Below, one piece after another: positions 14,886-18,450 of a stretch of 18,450 nt of DNA; positions within the stretch are counted from its first letter, which is position 1; every line of letters starts with the position of its first letter. The stretch is from Clostridia bacterium (GTDB lineage Bacteria > Bacillota > Clostridia > Oscillospirales > CAG-272). Made by a program: the position numbers and the translations under genes. The stretch is from assembly GCA_900753285.1 (NCBI GenBank), contig CAADYN010000036.1, positions 1 to 18,450 of the forward strand. The letters run 5' to 3'. The notes beneath the pieces were generated by a model, which saw only the letters and a program-made list of their open reading frames with translations, made no database searches and was not told the origin of the DNA.

Positions 14886-15800
14886 ATGGAAGAAAAACAA
14901 AAACTGACAAGTGAGCAGCTTGAAAATGAGCTGAAAAGCCGAAAAACAAAGGCACTGCTCGCGAAAATTCTGACATACGGCTGCGGACTTCTTACAATTC
15001 TGCTCTTTGCGATGAACAGCTACGTCGCCGCGGTTATCTGCCTTGTGCTCACGTTTGTCGGCGGGTATCAGATGTCAAAGCAGGATGGGGCAATAAAAAC
15101 ACTGCTCGGCGACAACGTCATAAAAAATCTAATAAACGAGGTGTTTGACGGCGCGGAGTATGCTCCTTTTAAGCATATCGACACCACAAAGGTCACAGAA
15201 GCAGGGATGGTGTTCCCGTTTGAATATGACTCCGTGAAGGGAAGCGACTATATCAAATGTTCATACAAGGGACTTGATGTAGAGCTGAGCGACATTGAGC
15301 TGAGAAAAGTCGACACACGCTATGACGAGACTGCACAGCAGTGGAAGGATGAGGAACAGCTCGTATTCAAGGGACAGTGGCTCATTTGCGATTTCGGCAA
15401 GGAGCTGTCCGGCGAGATACACATTTCCGACGGCGCGAAGAAGCTGAGAAAACAGCACAAAAACGACAGCGTGGAGATGGAAAACACCGCATTCAACGAC
15501 AGATTTTTAGTAACCTCGGATGACGCACACGAAGCGTACTACATCCTCACACCGCACATGATGGAATACATCCTCACCATGGCTGGCAAAAGTGGAGGAG
15601 AGGTCTACATGGCGTTTTTGCGCGGAGGAAAGCTTCACATTGCCGTGAAAACCGAGCGCGACTTCTTTGAGCTTGGCAAGACAAAGACGAATATAGACGA
15701 GCTGAGCCGCAAATTCCGCGAGGAGATAAAGTGGTTCACCGTTATCATTGACGTTCTGCGCGTTGAGTATACGCTGTATAAGAAGGAGAGGGAAGCATGA
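14886..15800 (+). CDS. DUF3137 domain membrane protein (second paralogue)
   Basis: Membrane protein of 304 residues. A charged N-terminal helix (1-25) precedes two hydrophobic segments (about 26-42 and 45-62), and the remaining 240 residues form a soluble domain. DUF3137-like parts are FPFEYDSVKGSDYIKCSYKG, the LVFKGQWLICDFGKELSG strand region and the C-terminal GKLHIAVKTERDFFE (248-262), which lines up with residues 236-250 of the first paralogue. The two copies have otherwise diverged widely, so the duplication is old. AGGAGC precedes the start. The stop codon overlaps the start of the next gene (ATGA), a sign of translational coupling. Function is unknown; pairing with LemA is a recognised neighbourhood. 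Confidence 0.82.
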   Translation: MEEKQKLTSEQLENELKSRKTKALLAKILTYGCGLLTILLFAMNSYVAAVICLVLTFVGGYQMSKQDGAIKTLLGDNVIKNLINEVFDGAEYAPFKHIDTTKVTEAGMVFPFEYDSVKGSDYIKCSYKGLDVELSDIELRKVDTRYDETAQQWKDEEQLVFKGQWLICDFGKELSGEIHISDGAKKLRKQHKNDSVEMENTAFNDRFLVTSDDAHEAYYILTPHMMEYILTMAGKSGGEVYMAFLRGGKLHIAVKTERDFFELGKTKTNIDELSRKFREEIKWFTVIIDVLRVEYTLYKKEREA

Positions 15801-15994
15801 CGTTCGGTTTAGCCGCGGTGCTTTTGGTTCTGTCCGTCGCCGCTCTCGTGCTGTGCTGCAAGCTCGTTAGAAAGAATGCAGTGCGCGTAGTGCTTATTGT
15901 GCTCTTGTCAGTCGTTGTGCTCGCTCTTGCCGCATACATGGGACTGACGCTCATATTTGTCGACGCGTTACAAAATCAGCCGCCAAATGCATAA
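15797..15994 (+). CDS. Small two-helix membrane protein
   Basis: A 65-residue protein consisting of two hydrophobic helices (about 3-22 and 28-53) separated by a short basic loop (CKLVRKNAVR), with a short polar tail ending QNQPPNA. Its ATG overlaps the stop of the DUF3137 gene by four bases, so it is probably translated by coupling. AGGAGAGGGA just upstream serves as ribosome binding site. It is the last gene of the cluster and is followed at once by a strong terminator. I recognise no family. The tight overlap and coding-like composition support it as a real gene; it may be a membrane partner of LemA or the DUF3137 proteins. Confidence 0.7.
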   Translation: MTFGLAAVLLVLSVAALVLCCKLVRKNAVRVVLIVLLSVVVLALAAYMGLTLIFVDALQNQPPNA

Positions 15995-15997
15995 AAC

Positions 15998-16043
15998 AAA
16001 ACCGTATTTCAGCGATACACAATGTGCAAAGAAATACGGTTTT
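15998..16043. terminator. Bidirectional terminator after the LemA cluster and the XRE gene
   Basis: A perfect 13-bp inverted repeat, AAAACCGTATTTC (15998-16010) and GAAATACGGTTTT (16031-16043), encloses a 20-base loop. T-runs follow on the plus strand and, through the A-run, on the minus strand. It closes both the plus-strand cluster and the convergent XRE gene. Confidence 0.9.
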
Positions 16044-16048
16044 TTGCG

Positions 16049-16894
16049 TTATTTAAGATACGGCGCGGTTCTGTTTCCGAGGTAATACGAGTAAACGTCG
16101 GGTCTGTCTATTATCTCCCGCGCGAAGATGAGCAGTGCGACAAACGACGACGATGGATATAAATGGTAAACGGTGTGTACTTCCTCGTCAAGCTCCAGAG
16201 TATCGCTCGTGACAAGGCAGTACCTTTTCGCTTTTTCTAAGATTTCGCCCGCCTTAACGGAGTCAATGCCGAGCTTTTTCTCAAGGAGTGCGGAGGAGAA
16301 CACCTTGCTTTTTTCCATCCTGTGCAGTAAAACCATTGCGTCGAAAAAGTCTTTGTCAGCCATGTCCCTGAAAAACGCGGGATAATCAATGCCGTCGAAA
16401 TACGCTTCATCCGTGCTTTCGGGGTCTGAAACGAGCAAAAAGTACCGTCTCATGTTCCCGATTCCCATGTTGGTAAAGCCGCCGTCAAACATCGCGCTCG
16501 AATATCTCTGTCTCTTTTCGCCGATTTTCTTCTCGTATTCGGTGATTCCGTCCTCGCTTTTGTATTCGTTCTGTGAGACAAGCGCGCGCTCAATGTTCCA
16601 GCAGACGCCGAAAGCCGTTTTGACTTTGTCGTCCTCGGGAGCTTCCGCAATCTCCTTCATCAGCGCCGACTGAATATCTCCGTAGTCTCGGATTTTTCTG
16701 CCGAAGAGAGAATCTATCGACACCGAAAAGAAATCCGCGATTTTCGGCAGCAGCTCGACATCGGGTACGCCGCCGTTTTCCCATTTTGATACGGCTTGAG
16801 CGCTGACTCCGACATAGCCTGCAACCTCCTCCTGCTTCACACCTTTTTCCCGGCGCAAGAGTGCGATTTGTTTTCCTATAGTTTCGCTTCCCAT
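16049..16894 (-). CDS. XRE-family helix-turn-helix regulator with long C-terminal domain
   Basis: Predicted DNA-binding regulator of 281 residues. The N-terminal XRE/Cro domain covers about 5-62: IGKQIALLRREKGVKQEEVA, then GVSAQAVSKWENGGVPDVELLPKIADFFSVSIDSLFG, the classic five-helix arrangement. The C-terminal 215 residues are largely helical; residues about 200-240 (SALLEKKLGIDSVKAGEILEKAKRYCLV) look like a second winged-helix-like unit. I do not recognise this C-terminal domain by name. The start at 16894 is chosen because AAAGGAGA lies seven bases upstream. The gene has a good promoter of its own and ends at the shared terminator. Targets are unknown; the GyrI-like gene directly upstream on the same strand is a possible partner. 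Confidence 0.85.
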   Translation of the reverse strand: MGSETIGKQIALLRREKGVKQEEVAGYVGVSAQAVSKWENGGVPDVELLPKIADFFSVSIDSLFGRKIRDYGDIQSALMKEIAEAPEDDKVKTAFGVCWNIERALVSQNEYKSEDGITEYEKKIGEKRQRYSSAMFDGGFTNMGIGNMRRYFLLVSDPESTDEAYFDGIDYPAFFRDMADKDFFDAMVLLHRMEKSKVFSSALLEKKLGIDSVKAGEILEKAKRYCLVTSDTLELDEEVHTVYHLYPSSSFVALLIFAREIIDRPDVYSYYLGNRTAPYLK

Positions 16895-16940
16895 GATATG
16901 TCTCCTTTGAATTTTTGTGTAAGCCGCTTTTACTGGGTAT

Positions 16941-16969
16941 ATTATAACTGAAACTGCGGTTGATTTCAA
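16941..16969 (-). promoter_or_regulatory. SigA-type promoter of the XRE regulator gene
   Basis: On the minus strand TTGAAA (16964-16969) and a perfect TATAAT (16941-16946) have a 17-base spacer. The spacer region also holds an inverted TGAAA/TTTCA pair (16949-16968, ten bases between) that could be an operator half-site pair, but the evidence for this is thin. Confidence 0.78.
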
Positions 16970-17012
16970 TGGAGGCGGATTTGTGCAAAACAAACGTCGG
17001 TTTAGTGGTGTT

Positions 17013-17516
17013 TTACTTCACAAAATAACAGTAGTCCATTATTATCCTGCCGCTTTCGTCGGGGGTCGTGTATCTCGGGCAGAGACAGTTTTCAAAAGAC
17101 CATTCTCCGCCGTTCTCGTCCTTCCAAATGTCAAGTCCCGCGCCTGTAACAGCATTTCTGCAAGGAGCGGTGTTGTGGACTTCGTTTTCGAGCCCGTATA
17201 TCCAGGAAGTGCCGAGTCCTATCGCCGGAAAATCAACACAAGCGAATCCTTCGGGAACGGGAGTGTCACCGGGCGTGAACATACCTAACCAATACTCAAA
17301 TGGCTGACCGTCCGCTCTACGCTCAAGACCGACATATCCGCCGCCGTTTTCCCATATCTCCGTGATTTTGCCGATTCCTCCCATGGTCTGCTCGATGAGG
17401 TCAAACCATCCGTTGGCAAACCATTCTCCCCACATCGGACCGAATCCGGAATACTTTTTTCCGATGAAACGCATAGCAGGGACATTTTCCTTGAAGACTT
17501 TGATAATTTCTGCCAT
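17013..17516 (-). CDS. GyrI-like / AraC effector-binding domain protein
   Basis: Stand-alone GyrI-like small-molecule-binding protein of 167 residues. Signs are the N-terminal VPAMRFIGKKYSGFGPMWGEWFANGWFD region, the VPEGFACVDFPAIGLGTSWIYGLE strand pair (about 97-120), and the C-terminal WSFENCLCPRYTTPDESGRIIMDYCYF segment. Such proteins bind hydrophobic or cationic small molecules; some act as hydrolases or as sensors. There is no DNA-binding domain. AAAGGAG sits just upstream of the ATG at 17516, which favours it over the in-frame ATG at 17570 that lies inside the hairpin. The gene lies 69 bases behind tRNA-Pro with a terminator hairpin between and no obvious promoter of its own. No clear terminator separates it from the XRE gene. 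Ligand unknown. Confidence 0.85.
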   Translation of the reverse strand: MAEIIKVFKENVPAMRFIGKKYSGFGPMWGEWFANGWFDLIEQTMGGIGKITEIWENGGGYVGLERRADGQPFEYWLGMFTPGDTPVPEGFACVDFPAIGLGTSWIYGLENEVHNTAPCRNAVTGAGLDIWKDENGGEWSFENCLCPRYTTPDESGRIIMDYCYFVK

Positions 17517-17535
17517 AGTGTTTTCTCCTTTTTGT

Positions 17536-17582
17536 AAAAAAACAGCCGAGAACGGGGACGAGAACCTCATTTTCGGCTGATA
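17536..17582 (-). terminator. Rho-independent terminator behind tRNA-Pro and ahead of the GyrI-like gene
   Basis: On the minus strand CAGCCGAAAA (17579-17570) pairs with TTCTCGGCTG (17552-17543), ten base pairs with one G-U wobble, around a 17-base loop, followed by seven T (17542-17536). The loop and 3' arm carry a direct repeat of GTTCTCG (12-base period). It ends 20 bases before the start codon of the GyrI-like gene. Confidence 0.82.
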
Positions 17583-17585
17583 CTA

Positions 17586-17658
17586 TCGGAATGACAGGAT
17601 TTGAACCTGCGACATCGTGGTCCCAAACCACGCGCGCTACCAACTGCGCTACATCCCG
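17586..17658 (-). tRNA. tRNA-Pro (anticodon UGG)
   Basis: The minus strand reads as a 73-base cloverleaf. The acceptor stem CGGGATG pairs with CATTCCG (one G-U), the discriminator is A at 17586, and CCA is not encoded. The D arm is GCGC-AGTTGGTA-GCGC. The anticodon stem CGTGG/CCACG encloses the loop TTTGGGA, giving anticodon TGG (17623-17625 on the plus strand). The T arm is GCAGG-TTCAAAT-CCTGT. Anticodon and sequence style identify proline. It has its own promoter and terminator. Confidence 0.96.
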
Positions 17659-17667
17659 TTGACATTT

Positions 17668-17696
17668 ATTATATATCAAAAAGGGCGAAAAGTCAA
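17668..17696 (-). promoter_or_regulatory. SigA-type promoter of tRNA-Pro
   Basis: On the minus strand TTGACT (17691-17696) and a perfect TATAAT (17668-17673) have a 17-base spacer. Transcription would start only a few bases before the mature 5' end at 17658. Confidence 0.85.
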
Positions 17697-17756
17697 TATC
17701 TATGCCGATTTTTTACCGAGGTGAATTCCGCGCGCGCTTTTATCCGCAAAAAGATA

Positions 17757-17785
17757 TTGCTTTTTTGTGAACACAGTGGTATAAT
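17757..17785 (+). promoter_or_regulatory. SigA-type promoter with extended -10 for the RHH-mscL unit
   Basis: TTGCTT (17757-17762) and a perfect TATAAT (17780-17785) have a 17-base spacer; TG at 17777-17778 makes an extended -10. Transcription would start near 17792. Confidence 0.78.
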
Positions 17786-17803
17786 ATAATCGAAATAATC
17801 GAA
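17786..17803. repeat. Tandem 9-bp repeat, candidate RHH operator
   Basis: ATAATCGAA occurs twice head to tail (17786-17794 and 17795-17803), directly after the -10 element and over the predicted transcription start. Direct repeats of this kind are used by ribbon-helix-helix repressors, and such a protein is encoded immediately downstream. Binding is inferred; AT-richness alone could produce the pattern. Confidence 0.45.
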
Positions 17804-17827
17804 AAAAACGATAATAAAGGTGATATT

Positions 17828-18049
17828 ATGGCACAAAAAAACAGGATCACGTTTACTGTACGCATTGACGAGGAGCTGTTCAAAAAGATGCTCGCAACCG
17901 CGGAGAGCGAAGGCAGGGATATCAACAACCACATCCTGCACCTTATCAGAACCAATGTGGCTTATGAAGAGCGCATCCACGGAAAGATAGACACGTCAAA
18001 GATAAAACTTCCCGACGACGCACAGCAGGAAACAAAAGCCGAAAATTAA
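17828..18049 (+). CDS. Arc/MetJ-type ribbon-helix-helix protein
   Basis: A 73-residue protein with a ribbon-helix-helix fold. The DNA-contacting strand is RITFTVRID (6-14), helix A is EELFKKMLATAESEG (15-29) and helix B is DINNHILHLIRTNVAYEE (31-48). A polar tail of about 25 residues follows. Proteins of this kind bind DNA as dimers of dimers and usually repress their own promoter. The start follows AAAGGTGAT at a normal distance. It begins a likely two-gene unit, with mscL starting 20 bases after its stop and no terminator between. Targets are unknown; the tandem repeats at its own start site are the first candidate. There is no adjacent toxin gene, so an antitoxin role is not supported. Confidence 0.85.
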   Translation: MAQKNRITFTVRIDEELFKKMLATAESEGRDINNHILHLIRTNVAYEERIHGKIDTSKIKLPDDAQQETKAEN

Positions 18050-18069
18050 TTTTACATAAGGAGAAAATC

Positions 18070-18450
18070 ATGGCAGACGAAAAGAAAAAGAGCACGTTCT
18101 GGAGCGAATTCAAAACATTTATAGCACGCGGAAACGTTATGGATATGGCTGTCGGCGTAGTAGTCGGCTCGGCGTTCACCGCTATAGTCAATTCTCTCGT
18201 GCAGGGAATAATCAACCCGCTTATCGGTAAGCTCATGGGCGGACTTGACCTCTCGGAATACAAAATCGTCCTCACCGAAGCGACAGAAGAGACGGCGGAA
18301 TGCGCTATCATGTACGGCTCTCTCATCCAGTCGATTATCAACTTCCTCATCATCGCCATCTGCGTGTTCTGCGTGATAAGAACGATGAACAAGGCAAAGG
18401 ACGCATTTGAGAAGAAGAAGGAAGCCGAAGAAGAAGAAACCGCTGAGAAA
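18070..18450 (+). CDS. mscL: Large-conductance mechanosensitive channel MscL (3' end outside window)
   Basis: Membrane channel that opens under membrane tension to release solutes during hypo-osmotic shock. The window shows 127 codons with no stop, so the gene runs off the right edge; complete homologues are usually about 130-150 residues, so little is missing. Family features are the N-terminal amphipathic helix and first pore helix, FWSEFKTFIARGNVMDMAVG (10-29), then VVVGSAFTAIVNSLV and IINPLIGKLMGG. The second helix is MYGSLIQSIINFLIIAICVFCVI. The cytoplasmic end is a run of Lys and Glu, as in the family. AAGGAG precedes the ATG. It follows the RHH gene by 20 bases and is probably co-transcribed with it. 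Confidence 0.95.
   Translation, partial: MADEKKKSTFWSEFKTFIARGNVMDMAVGVVVGSAFTAIVNSLVQGIINPLIGKLMGGLDLSEYKIVLTEATEETAECAIMYGSLIQSIINFLIIAICVFCVIRTMNKAKDAFEKKKEAEEEETAEK

Noticed and set aside
16949..16968. TGAAA-N10-TTTCA inverted repeat in the XRE promoter spacer
   Set aside because: The arms are only five bases and one coincides with the -35 element; too short to call an operator without comparison to relatives.
17828..18049. RHH protein as an antitoxin
   Set aside because: The neighbouring genes are mscL and, on the other strand, a tRNA; there is no small toxin-like gene beside it.
1..18450. Mobile element, prophage, CRISPR array or defence island
   Set aside because: I found no transposase, integrase, terminal inverted repeats, regularly spaced repeats or phage genes. 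The tRNA-Pro gene shows no duplicated 3' end that would mark an attachment site within the window.

Overview
The window looks like a chromosomal segment of an anaerobic, gut-type Clostridia (Bacillota; Oscillospirales/Christensenellales-like). I infer this from protein style, canonical SigA-type promoters (TTGACA/TATAAT with 17-bp spacers), strong AGGAGG-like ribosome binding sites, Rho-independent terminators, a tRNA without encoded CCA, and families common in these bacteria (EutH, MepA-like MATE, GyrI-like protein, XRE regulators). The genus cannot be fixed from the sequence alone. I see no insertion sequence, phage gene, CRISPR array, rRNA or integrase. All 17 complete protein genes are intact, and mscL is cut by the right edge.

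Layout. 1-43: terminator of a gene outside the window. 111-827: pyroglutamyl peptidase (pcp), convergent with a NifX/NifB-type iron-molybdenum-cofactor-fold protein carrying a Cys/His tail; they share a bidirectional terminator. 1415-4365: a GH38 alpha-mannosidase with its own strong promoter, convergent with a solitary EutH ethanolamine permease (to 5511). 5511-7419: a marR-MATE efflux operon on the minus strand whose promoter holds two copies of a near-perfect palindromic operator. 7496-10883: an SDR oxidoreductase followed by a large MalT-type LuxR regulator. 10920-16043: a tight seven-gene plus-strand cluster: DUF2442 protein, two tandem acidic lipoproteins, DUF3137 protein, LemA, second DUF3137 protein, small two-helix membrane protein; it ends at a bidirectional terminator. 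16049-17696 (minus strand): an XRE regulator, a GyrI-like protein and tRNA-Pro(UGG); the GyrI-like gene lies just behind the tRNA terminator. 17757-18450: a ribbon-helix-helix protein followed by mscL.

The most interesting region is 11005-15994. LemA and DUF3137 proteins are known neighbours, but their biochemical role is not established. Here LemA sits between two divergent DUF3137 paralogues, and two secreted lipoproteins that appear to share a small beta-rich domain are built into the same transcription unit. This looks like an uncharacterised cell-envelope module. Other points worth attention are the marR-MATE operators, the GyrI-like gene that may depend on read-through of a tRNA terminator, and the RHH-mscL pair with tandem repeats at the predicted transcription start.
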